Of a stretch of DNA of 64,000 nucleotides, positions 57,461-64,000 are shown piece by piece. Origin of the DNA: Buchnera aphidicola (Chaetosiphella stipae setosa) (GTDB lineage Bacteria; Pseudomonadota; Gammaproteobacteria; Enterobacterales; Enterobacteriaceae). The number at the start of each line of letters is the position of its first letter. Positions within the stretch are counted from its first letter, which is position 1. Location of the stretch: positions 2,706 to 66,705 of the forward strand of contig NZ_OZ060394.1 of the NCBI RefSeq assembly GCF_964059095.1, read 5' to 3'. Below the pieces are notes generated by a model. That model was not told where the DNA came from. It did not search any database and worked only from the letters and a program-made list of their open reading frames with translations. Made by a program: the position numbers and the translations under genes.

Positions 57461-57918
57461 TTTTTTAATATTTATTCTATCTCTTTTAACAATAAATATA
57501 GATTCATGGATAATAGAAAAATTTTTTTACTCGAAAAAATTTGCATATGAAAGATAATTTATATAAATAATTTTTTTCTTTTTCAATGCTTTAGTATTCA
57601 AAAAAAAATTAATTTTTACAAAATCACTTTATTTGAATAATTTTAAAAAAAACAGTTATATAAATTTTATTTGTAAAAAAATTTTTTAATTTGAAAAAAA
57701 ATAAAGAAAATAAAAAAAAAATAAAAAAAAAATAAAAAAAAATAAAAAAAAAATTAAAGTTTTATTATAAATAATTTTTTGAATTTTTTTATTATCTATC
57801 TATTGAAATAAAAAAATTTTTTAATATTTTTATATTTTTTAAGAGATATAAAAAATATTTTTTTATATAAATTTTACATATTAATTTTAATAAATTACAT
57901 TTTTGAGAAAATATTCTT
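57461..57918 (+). other. Remnant spacer where fliF 3' end through fliN would lie
   Basis: This 458-nt stretch separates truncated fliF from fliP. In fuller Buchnera flagellar loci the position holds the rest of fliF and then fliG, fliH, fliI, fliJ, fliK, fliM and fliN. Apart from a possible leftover FliF membrane segment (about 57450-57555, out of frame) I recognise nothing. It contains an A-rich repeat at 57711-57753 and presumably the fliP promoter. Confidence 0.6.
57711..57753. repeat. Short A-rich tandem repeat
   Basis: Four to five copies of a unit of one T plus 8 to 10 A residues. It is low-complexity sequence in the fliF-fliP spacer, probably grown by replication slippage. Confidence 0.7.
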
Positions 57919-58656
57919 ATGTATCGCATTTTTTTATATTTTTTTCTTGCTTTTTTCCCTTCGTGTGTTTTTGCTAATGATGTGGATCTAATACATGATA
58001 TTTCAAAAAGTTTCAATTTTTTTGTTTCAGATAAATTTTCATTAAATATTTGTTTTATTATATTTTTTTTAACTGTTTTGCCTGTTTTACTTTTAGTTAT
58101 GACTTGTTTTACCAGGCTTATTATTGTTTTTGGATTATTAAGAAATGCTATGGGTACTCCATATCTTCCGTCTAATCATATTTTAGTTAGTTTATCTTTA
58201 TTTTTAACTTTTTTTGTGATGGAACCAACTTGTAAAAAAATCTATAATACAGCTTATATTCCTTTTTCACAGAAAAAAATAACTATAGATCTTGCTTTTC
58301 AGAAAGGATTTAAACCTTTAAGAGATTTTATGTTAAAACAAACTCATAAAAAGGATTTGTTAGTTTTTACAAAATTAGCGCATATAAAAGAAATTAAGAA
58401 TAATGAAGATATACCAAATCGTGTTCTGATACCTGCTTTTATAATTAGTGAAATACAAACAGCATTTAAAATTGGAGTTACTATTTTTATTCCTTTTTTA
58501 ATTATTGATTTATTAATTTCTAGCGTTTTGATGTCTTTAGGAATGATGATGGTTCCTCCATCTACAATTTCTTTACCATTAAAACTCATTATTTTTGTTA
58601 TATCAGATGGTTGGCAGTTATTAGTGACGTCATTAGTAAATAGTTTTCGTATATAA
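57919..58656 (+). CDS. fliP: Flagellar type III export gate protein FliP
   Basis: Core of the FliP5-FliQ4-FliR1 export gate in the inner membrane. The 245-residue product has exactly the E. coli length: a cleavable-looking signal (about residues 1-20, ending SCVFAND), the TCFTRLIIVFGLLRNAMGTP block, a periplasmic segment, IPAFIISEIQTAFKIG, and the gating methionine-rich loop LGMMMVPPSTISLPLKL. All functional motifs are intact, in contrast with neighbouring truncated fliF. fliO is absent, as usual in Buchnera. Confidence 0.96.
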   Translation: MYRIFLYFFLAFFPSCVFANDVDLIHDISKSFNFFVSDKFSLNICFIIFFLTVLPVLLLVMTCFTRLIIVFGLLRNAMGTPYLPSNHILVSLSLFLTFFVMEPTCKKIYNTAYIPFSQKKITIDLAFQKGFKPLRDFMLKQTHKKDLLVFTKLAHIKEIKNNEDIPNRVLIPAFIISEIQTAFKIGVTIFIPFLIIDLLISSVLMSLGMMMVPPSTISLPLKLIIFVISDGWQLLVTSLVNSFRI

Positions 58657-58722
58657 TATAAAAAATGATTAAAATAAAATATTTTTATTTTTTTCTTAAC
58701 TTAAAAAATAAAGGTATTTACA

Positions 58723-58992
58723 ATGAATAAAATGTCGTTAGAAAATATTTTTTTTGATGCAATAAAAATTTTATTTTTACTATCTTGTCCTTTATTATTT
58801 TCTATTTTATTTGTTGGATTAATTATTAGCATTTTTCAAGCAGCTACACAAATTAATGAACAAACTTTATCTTTTGTACCAAAAATTATTATAGTTTTTA
58901 TAATTTTGTTTTTTTTTGGTTCTTGGATGATAGATTTATTAGTGAATTATATTCATGATTTATTTAAAAACATAATATATATTATTTATTAG
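58723..58992 (+). CDS. fliQ: Flagellar type III export gate protein FliQ
   Basis: The 89-residue product with two membrane helices (about 13-35 and 50-70), matching the E. coli length. It has the conserved AATQINEQTLSFVPKI linker that in FliQ wraps the gate at the cytoplasmic side. The ATG at 58723 has an AAGG upstream. It lies between fliP and fliR with short spacers, so the three are one transcription unit. Confidence 0.94.
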   Translation: MNKMSLENIFFDAIKILFLLSCPLLFSILFVGLIISIFQAATQINEQTLSFVPKIIIVFIILFFFGSWMIDLLVNYIHDLFKNIIYIIY

Positions 58993-59007
58993 TAAAAATA
59001 GATTAAT

Positions 59008-59778
59008 ATGATTAATTTACAGAATTTCATTTCATTAACAAATGCAGTTTTTTTTCCAGCTATAAGAATTTTTTTTATTTTATTCACGTCTTCTTTTTTA
59101 TCTAATTATTTAAATGTTTATATTCAAGTTATTTTATCTATTTTATTTAGTTATGTGATTTTTGAAAATTTCCCAAATCTTATTGATTGTTCTATTTTTT
59201 CTTTTGATGGATTTATAATTTTTCTTCAACAAATTATTATAGGTATGTTTATTGGATTTTGTATAAATTTAATTTTTTCTATTGTTAATGTTGCAGGTGA
59301 GATTTTAGGACTTCAAACAGGTTTATCTTTTTTTAATTTTTTTGATAGTACAAATCGAACAAATTTTCCAGTTATTTCTCGTTTTTTAAATATTTTGTTT
59401 ATTTTTTCTTTTTTATTAATAAATGGGCATTTATGGATCATTACTATTATTGTTAAAAGTTTTGATATTATTCCTATAAGTATAAAATATTTTCATTTTC
59501 ATGTTTTATATTTATTGGTACAATTATTTGGTTTAGTATTTATGTGTGGTTTGCAAATTATATTTCCTTTTATTTTAATTTTGTTATCTATCAATTTAAC
59601 TTTATTTTTTGTAAACAAGTTTTTTCCACAATTATCTATTTTTTCTATTAGTTTTCCTATTATTTCTATTGTAGGAATTTTATTACTATATGTTTTTGCA
59701 TATTATTTTATTTCTTATTTAAGAATTTATTTTGATGAAATGTTTTTTATAATAATTGATCTTTTATCAAACATGTGA
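59008..59778 (+). CDS. fliR: Flagellar type III export gate protein FliR
   Basis: The single-copy subunit closing the FliP/FliQ/FliR gate. The 256-residue product (E. coli 261) has about six hydrophobic helices and the conserved IGFCINLIFSIVNVAGEILGLQTGLSFF segment, with a plug-like region in the middle. It starts 15 nt after fliQ. flhB, with which FliR interacts, would be outside the window. Confidence 0.94.
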   Translation: MINLQNFISLTNAVFFPAIRIFFILFTSSFLSNYLNVYIQVILSILFSYVIFENFPNLIDCSIFSFDGFIIFLQQIIIGMFIGFCINLIFSIVNVAGEILGLQTGLSFFNFFDSTNRTNFPVISRFLNILFIFSFLLINGHLWIITIIVKSFDIIPISIKYFHFHVLYLLVQLFGLVFMCGLQIIFPFILILLSINLTLFFVNKFFPQLSIFSISFPIISIVGILLLYVFAYYFISYLRIYFDEMFFIIIDLLSNM

Positions 59779-59792
59779 TTAAGTATATTGAT

Positions 59793-59826
59793 ATAGTATA
59801 AAAATATTTTATTATTTTTATACTAT
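59793..59826 (+). terminator. Hairpin after fliR
   Basis: A 14-bp AT-rich stem ATAGTATAAAAATA / TATTTTTATACTAT with a 6-nt loop, about 15 nt after fliR and ahead of the convergent rpmG. Probable terminator of fliPQR. Confidence 0.6.
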
Positions 59827-59896
59827 TTATATAAATTTTTGAAAAAAATAAAATTTAATTTTATTACAAGATAATATTTTTTGAAAAAAATACATT

Positions 59897-60064
59897 TTAT
59901 TTTATTTTATATTCTTTATATAAAACTCTTTTTCTTGCAATAGGATCATATTTTTTTAATTCTAGTTTTTTTGTTGTATTTCTTTTATTTTTTGTTGTTG
60001 TATAATAATGTCCTGTTTTTAATGTTGATATTAATTTTATTTTTTCTCGTATTTTTTTAGCCAT
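59897..60064 (-). CDS. rpmG: 50S ribosomal protein L33
   Basis: A 55-codon gene, the normal length. It begins [19 protein letters not shown], contains YYTTTKNKR and ends [17 protein letters not shown], matching the family throughout; the stop is TAA at 59899-59897. It follows rpmB after 8 nt, the standard rpmB-rpmG pair. This L33 lacks the zinc cysteines, as in E. coli. Confidence 0.96.
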   Translation of the reverse strand: MAKKIREKIKLISTLKTGHYYTTTKNKRNTTKKLELKKYDPIARKRVLYKEYKIK

Positions 60065-60072
60065 TTTTTTCT

Positions 60073-60306
60073 CTATTTATTTTTTTTAAAATTAATTTTT
60101 TCAAGAACTTTTTCAATACTTTTTTTATTGATTATTCTGATTGCTTTAGTAGAAAGTTTTAATTTAATAAATTTTTTTTTTTTAGATATCCAAAATTTAT
60201 GGTTTTTTAAATTAATATTAAATTTTCTTTTTGTAGAATTTAAAGCATGAGATTTTTTATTTCCAGAGAGATTTTTTTTCCCTGTAATTTGACATTTTCT
60301 AGACAT
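60073..60306 (-). CDS. rpmB: 50S ribosomal protein L28
   Basis: A 77-residue product starting [29 protein letters not shown], collinear with E. coli L28 (78 aa). I use the ATG at 60306, placed after GAAGG and followed by the family start MSR; the ATG at 60312 overlaps that ribosome site. The middle keeps [14 protein letters not shown]. Co-transcribed with rpmG. Confidence 0.96.
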   Translation of the reverse strand: MSRKCQITGKKNLSGNKKSHALNSTKRKFNINLKNHKFWISKKKKFIKLKLSTKAIRIINKKSIEKVLEKINFKKNK

Positions 60307-60355
60307 TTTCACCTTCTTTTTTTTCTTTTTTTTTTATGAAATAAATAAGATTTTT

Positions 60356-60901
60356 TTATTTTTTGCTATTTTTATGTTGTTTATATCTGTTTATTGATGA
60401 TATGATTTCTTGTTTTGCAATTTTTTGGTTTTCCCATTTGATAATTTTTGTCCATTTATTTTTTTCTAATTTTTTATAATATTTAAAAAAATGTTCTATT
60501 TTTTTACATAAATTTTTAGAAAGATGTTTTATTTCTTGAGTTTTTGAATATTTTTTACAAACTTTATTAATAGGAACGCATATTATTTTACAATCTAATC
60601 CAGATTCATCTTCCATTTTTAACATTCCTATAGGTCTGCATTCAATAATAGAATATGAAATTAAAGGATAATTGGTAATTACTAAAGCATCTAGAGGATC
60701 TCCATCTAAAGATAAAGTTTGATTAATAAATCCATAATTACATGGATAGAACATTGCTGTAGGAATAATTCTATCTACAAAGAGCATATTATTTTTTTTA
60801 TTGATTTCATATTTTACGGGATATGAATTAGCTGGTATTTCAATAATGATATATAATTTTTCTGGTATTTTTTTTCCGGGTTTTAGTTTTTTTAAATTCA
60901 T
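60356..60901 (-). CDS. ppa: Inorganic pyrophosphatase
   Basis: Hydrolyses pyrophosphate released by nucleic-acid and aminoacyl-tRNA synthesis. The 181-residue product (E. coli 176) has the family I active-site residues: EIPANSYPVKYEINK, FYPCNYGFI, and the signature DGDPLDALVI with its metal-binding aspartates. The C-terminal tail is lysine-rich. It lies upstream of rpmB and divergent from pmbA. Confidence 0.96.
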   Translation of the reverse strand: MNLKKLKPGKKIPEKLYIIIEIPANSYPVKYEINKKNNMLFVDRIIPTAMFYPCNYGFINQTLSLDGDPLDALVITNYPLISYSIIECRPIGMLKMEDESGLDCKIICVPINKVCKKYSKTQEIKHLSKNLCKKIEHFFKYYKKLEKNKWTKIIKWENQKIAKQEIISSINRYKQHKNSKK

Positions 60902-61119
60902 AATTTTATTTGAAAAAATTGATCATAACAAAAATTGTAAATATAATTTTTATTATATGTTTTACAAATTATAATAGCAATTTTAGAATTTTGAAAAAAA
61001 CTTTTTAATAATTTTTTTCATGCTATAAGTTTTTATATTTTTAGTTTTATACTTTTATAAGTAATTTTTAGATAAAAATACTAATAAATGAATTAATATA
61101 AAGAAAGCAGGAGAATCTA

Positions 61120-62469
61120 ATGTATGCAAGAGAAGAGATTTTAAAACAAGAAAAAAATTTAAAAAAAATTATTTTAAATTCTTTGATAGAAATTCAGAAT
61201 CAAGTAGATGATGCACATATATTTATTCAAAAAACGTATAATAATAATATTACAATAAGAAATGGATTAAAAGAGTATATAGAGTTTAATTTTAATATTT
61301 TTTTTTCAATTACAGTATATAAAAAAAACAAAAAAGGAACAGCTTCATCTACAGATTTAAGTCATAAATGTCTTAAAAAAACAATAAATTCAGCTATTGA
61401 AATTTCTAAATACACCGAATCAGATTTAAATTGTTATTTACCTGAATTTGATATTTTATCTTACAAAGTTTTAGATCTTGATTTATTTCATCCATCTTCT
61501 TTAGATTTACAAAATAAAGTGAAATTAGCGTATTTAACTGAGAAATATGCTTTAAATTTTGATAATAAAATTATTAATACTGAGGGTAGTTGTTTTTCAT
61601 CTAGTGATTCTATTATTGCTTTTGGAAATACAAAAGGAATTATTCAAACATATAAATCTAGTAAATATTTTTTATCAGCATGTACAATTGCACAAGAGAA
61701 TAATTCTTTAAAAAAAGAACGAGATTATTATTATTCTATTTCAAGAAAAATAGATAATTTAGAATCTCCAAAATATATTGGAGAAAAATGTTCAAAAAGA
61801 GCTTTATTTCGATTAAATTCTCGAAAAATTTCTACTCAAAAATTACCTGTACTTTTTACTGCGGAAATTTCATCAAGCATTTTTTCTTATTTATCTCATG
61901 CTATTACTGGTGAAAAAGTTTATCAAAAATCTACTTTTTTATTAAATAGTTTAAAACAATCTATTTTTCCACAATGGTTAAATATATTTGAAGATCCTCA
62001 TATAAAAGGAGGATTATATTCATTTCCTTTTGATAATGAAGGAATTTTAACAAAACCTTTATTTATTGTTAAAAATGGAATTTTACAAACTTGGTTGTTA
62101 GATTCTTATTATTCTAGGAAGTTAAATTTACGAAATACAGGTCATTCAGGTGGAACTTATAATTGGATTTTTTTTCAAAAAAATATTTTATCATTTAAAA
62201 GTTTATTAAGAAAAATGAATACTGGAATTGTTGTTACAAGCTTTATGGGGGATGGAGTTAATTTAATTAATGGAGATTTTTCTCGAGGTGTTTCAGGGTA
62301 TTTTATAAAAAACGGAAAATTTATGTATGCAATTAGCGAAATTACTATTTCTGGAAATTTACTCGATATGTATAAAAATATTGTTTGTATGAGTAATGAT
62401 TATGATTGCAGAAAAAAAATACAATCAGGGTCTTTTTTTATATCTGAAATGGTTATTTCTGGAAAATAG
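61120..62469 (+). CDS. pmbA: Metalloprotease-family protein PmbA (TldE)
   Basis: In E. coli TldE pairs with the metalloprotease TldD, and the complex matures peptides such as microcin B17 and degrades CcdA. The 449-residue product (E. coli 450) is complete and collinear, with the conserved segments GTASSTDLS, NTEGSCFSSSD, GGLYSFPFDNEGILTKP, NTGHSGGTYNW and GVNLINGDFSRGVSGYFI. TldE itself lacks the HExxH zinc site, which is in TldD; no HExxH occurs here either. The partner is outside the window. Confidence 0.94.
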   Translation: MYAREEILKQEKNLKKIILNSLIEIQNQVDDAHIFIQKTYNNNITIRNGLKEYIEFNFNIFFSITVYKKNKKGTASSTDLSHKCLKKTINSAIEISKYTESDLNCYLPEFDILSYKVLDLDLFHPSSLDLQNKVKLAYLTEKYALNFDNKIINTEGSCFSSSDSIIAFGNTKGIIQTYKSSKYFLSACTIAQENNSLKKERDYYYSISRKIDNLESPKYIGEKCSKRALFRLNSRKISTQKLPVLFTAEISSSIFSYLSHAITGEKVYQKSTFLLNSLKQSIFPQWLNIFEDPHIKGGLYSFPFDNEGILTKPLFIVKNGILQTWLLDSYYSRKLNLRNTGHSGGTYNWIFFQKNILSFKSLLRKMNTGIVVTSFMGDGVNLINGDFSRGVSGYFIKNGKFMYAISEITISGNLLDMYKNIVCMSNDYDCRKKIQSGSFFISEMVISGK

Positions 62470-62521
62470 CGATATTTTTGATAGGCTAAAAATATAAAAA
62501 TTTTTTAATATTTTTTATCTT

Positions 62522-62900
62522 TGAAGTTGACCGATAAGCCGGGTTCTGTTTTAGACAATCATTTATCTGGACTAAATATTACTATTTAGTTCTAGCAGCC
62601 TACCCAGGTTTAAGTACGGACAAATACTATTTTACCTATATTTGGCCTTGCTCCAAGAGGAGTTTACCTAAGCTATAAATTGTTACCAATTTATACGGTG
62701 CGCTTTTACCGCTCCTTTTCACCCTTTCCGGTTATTACATATTCTAATGTAATATTTTGGTGGTTATTTTCTGTGGCACTTTTCGTAGATTTTCATCTCC
62801 CAGACGTTATCTGGCTCTTGTGTCCTATAGAGTCCGGACTTTCCTCTCTTTAAAAGATAATTAATATATAATATTAAAGAGCGATTGTCTGGTCAACTTC
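62522..62900 (-). ncRNA. rnpB: RNase P catalytic RNA (M1 RNA)
   Basis: On the minus strand the RNA begins GAAGTTGACCAGACAATCGC, then keeps the universal GAGGAAAGTCCGGACTC core, the P-region TAACGTCTGGGAGATGAAA, GGTGAAAGGGTG-like and AAACTCCTCTTGGAGCAAGG segments, GGTAGGCTGCTAGAAC and the terminal ACCCGGCTTATCGGTCAACTTC, whose last part pairs with the 5' end (P1). Length about 379 nt is like E. coli (377). The P3 stem (about 62840-62885) is AT-rich and reduced. The exact 3' end is approximate. Confidence 0.96.
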
Positions 62901-62910
62901 ATCTTAAATA

Positions 62911-63774
62911 TTATAATATTTTTTTGTTTTTGTCACTATTTTGTTTTTTTAGCAGATATTTATATAAAAGATTTTTTTTTGTTTTATGTATTTGTGATGT
63001 TAATAATGCAGTTTTTTTTAAAGAAAAATAATTATTTAAAATTTTTAATGTATTTTGTACTTTTAAAGATATTTTATGTTTTTTTTTGTATCCTGAAATG
63101 ATTAGTACGATTTCACCTTTACAAATTATTTTGTTTTTTTTATATTTTTTTAGTAAGTTTGCAATAGTAATATATTTTATTGATTCCCAGTATTTTGTTA
63201 ATTCTCTTGCGATTGTGATTTTTCTATTTTTTCCAAATTCTTTTGATAAGTTTTGAAGAGTTTGTATAATTCTTTGGGAAGATTCAAAAAAAATTATTGT
63301 TCTTTTTTCAAATTTTAAAGATTTTATTTTTTTTTTTCTTTTTATTTTTTGAGAGGGAAGAAATCCTTCGAAACAGAATCTATTTGATGGAATTCCAGAT
63401 GCGCTTAATGCAGTAATAATTGCACAAGCTCCTGGTAACGGAATAACTTTAATTTTTTTTACATGACATTCTCGAATTAATAAAAATCCTGGATCATTTA
63501 TAGTTGGAGTTCCTGCTTCTGATACTAAAGCAATATTTTTTTGATTAATAAGGTCTTGGATAATTTTTTTTAGATTTTCGTATTCATTATGTTGATGTAA
63601 AATAATGATAGGTTTTTTAATATTAAAATTATTTAATAATCTTAGAGTTTTTTTGTAATTTTCAGACGCAATATAATCAATTTTTTTAAGAATTTTTACA
63701 GATCTATAAGTGATATCTAACATATTTCCTATTGGAGTAGATATAATAAAAAGATTTCCATGATTTTTGATCAT
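62911..63774 (-). CDS. rsmI: 16S rRNA (cytidine(1402)-2'-O)-methyltransferase RsmI
   Basis: Methylates the ribose of C1402 in the decoding centre together with RsmH. The 287-residue product (E. coli 286) has the tetrapyrrole-methylase fold motifs LFIISTPIGNMLDIT at the N-terminus, IALVSEAGTPTINDPGFLLI, IPLPGACAIITALSASGIP and FFESSQRI. It ends in lysine-rich sequence 10 nt before rnpB. Divergent from fabB. Confidence 0.95.
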   Translation of the reverse strand: MIKNHGNLFIISTPIGNMLDITYRSVKILKKIDYIASENYKKTLRLLNNFNIKKPIIILHQHNEYENLKKIIQDLINQKNIALVSEAGTPTINDPGFLLIRECHVKKIKVIPLPGACAIITALSASGIPSNRFCFEGFLPSQKIKRKKKIKSLKFEKRTIIFFESSQRIIQTLQNLSKEFGKNRKITIARELTKYWESIKYITIANLLKKYKKNKIICKGEIVLIISGYKKKHKISLKVQNTLKILNNYFSLKKTALLTSQIHKTKKNLLYKYLLKKQNSDKNKKIL

Positions 63775-63867
63775 TTTTTTAAAATTTTTTTATTTTTTTA
63801 AAATTATATCATAATTATGTATTGATATTTTTTGTTTGTTATAAAAATATTTTAAATAGGAAAAATT

Positions 63868-64000
63868 ATGAATAGAGTAGTAGTTACTGGGTTAGGAATA
63901 ATATCAAATATTGGAAAAAATAAAAAAACGGTTTTAAGTTCTTTAAAACATGGAAAATCCGGAATTATTTTTTCAAAAGAAATGAAAAAAATTGGTATGA
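63868..64000 (+). CDS. fabB: 3-oxoacyl-[acyl-carrier-protein] synthase I, 5' end only
   Basis: The window ends 44 codons into this gene. The visible part (MNRVVVTGLGIISNIG, ending EMKKIGM) aligns with the E. coli FabB N-terminus (MKRAVITGLGIVSSIG ... GITFSQELKDSGM). AGGAAAAA precedes the ATG at 63868. FabB elongates fatty acids and is needed for unsaturated ones. The catalytic cysteine and histidines lie beyond the window. Confidence 0.9.
   Translation, partial: MNRVVVTGLGIISNIGKNKKTVLSSLKHGKSGIIFSKEMKKIGM

Noticed and set aside
57711-57753. CRISPR-like repeat array.
   Set aside because: Units are only a T plus 8-10 A with no spacers; simple slippage repeat.
57792-58016. Minus-strand frame overlapping the start of fliP.
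   Set aside because: Shadow of fliP and its A/T leader; no ribosome site or family resemblance.

Overview
The window is a stretch of a very AT-rich, strongly reduced gammaproteobacterial endosymbiont chromosome. Gene content, gene order (atp operon, gyrB-dnaN-dnaA, rpmH-rnpA-yidC-mnmE, groESL-efp-dnaC, rsmD/ftsY-rpoH-metE-purH-hupA, rpoCB-rpl-nusG-secE-tRNAs, metF-argGH, secB, rpoD-dnaG-rpsU, tsaD, cca, crr-ptsI-ptsH, ligA, gltX, fli cluster, rpmGB, ppa, pmbA, rnpB, rsmI, fabB) and protein similarity recalled from Escherichia coli all fit Buchnera aphidicola, the obligate aphid symbiont. The aphid host cannot be named from this sequence. There are no insertion sequences, phage genes, CRISPR arrays or transferred cargo.

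Layout. 1-5300: atpE is intact but atpF, atpH, atpA, atpG, atpD and atpC are all readable, in-order pseudogenes. 5307-10188 (-): gyrB, dnaN, dnaA. 10435-14149 (+): rpmH, rnpA, yidC, mnmE. 14219-17181: tRNA-Phe, then groES-groEL behind a sigma-32-type promoter, then efp. 17198-18628 (-): dnaC, rsmD. 18695-23193 (+): ftsY, rpoH, metE. 23345-37606 (-): purH, hupA, rpoC, rpoB, rplL, rplJ, rplA, rplK, nusG, secE and four tRNAs. 38058-42367 (+): metF, argG, argH, secB. 42509-46526 (-): the macromolecular synthesis operon rpsU-dnaG-rpoD. 46642-49175 (+): tsaD, cca. 49301-51920 (-): ptsH-ptsI-crr. 52219-55989: ligA, two tRNAs (-), gltX. 56159-59778: fliE (-), a truncated fliF, then fliP, fliQ, fliR (+). 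59897-60901 (-): rpmG, rpmB, ppa. 61120 to end: pmbA (+), rnpB and rsmI (-), and the 5' end of fabB (+).

Most genes serve replication, transcription, translation and chaperoning, plus pieces of amino-acid provisioning for the host (metE, metF, argG, argH) and glucose uptake (PTS). The biology worth a second look is what is missing or broken. The F1 part of ATP synthase has been lost at its own locus. The flagellar cluster is cut down to the export-gate parts FliP/FliQ/FliR plus FliE and a FliF that stops about where RBM3 should begin. The 5' end of nusG is out of frame across a 13-A tract, so full-length NusG appears to need slippage. argE/C/B, cysE and cysK are absent from the places where relatives carry them. 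All seven tRNAs lack an encoded CCA, while Cca has lost its HD-domain residues. Very long A/T homopolymers (up to 45 nt) occur in spacers and a 19-nt one lies inside gyrB.
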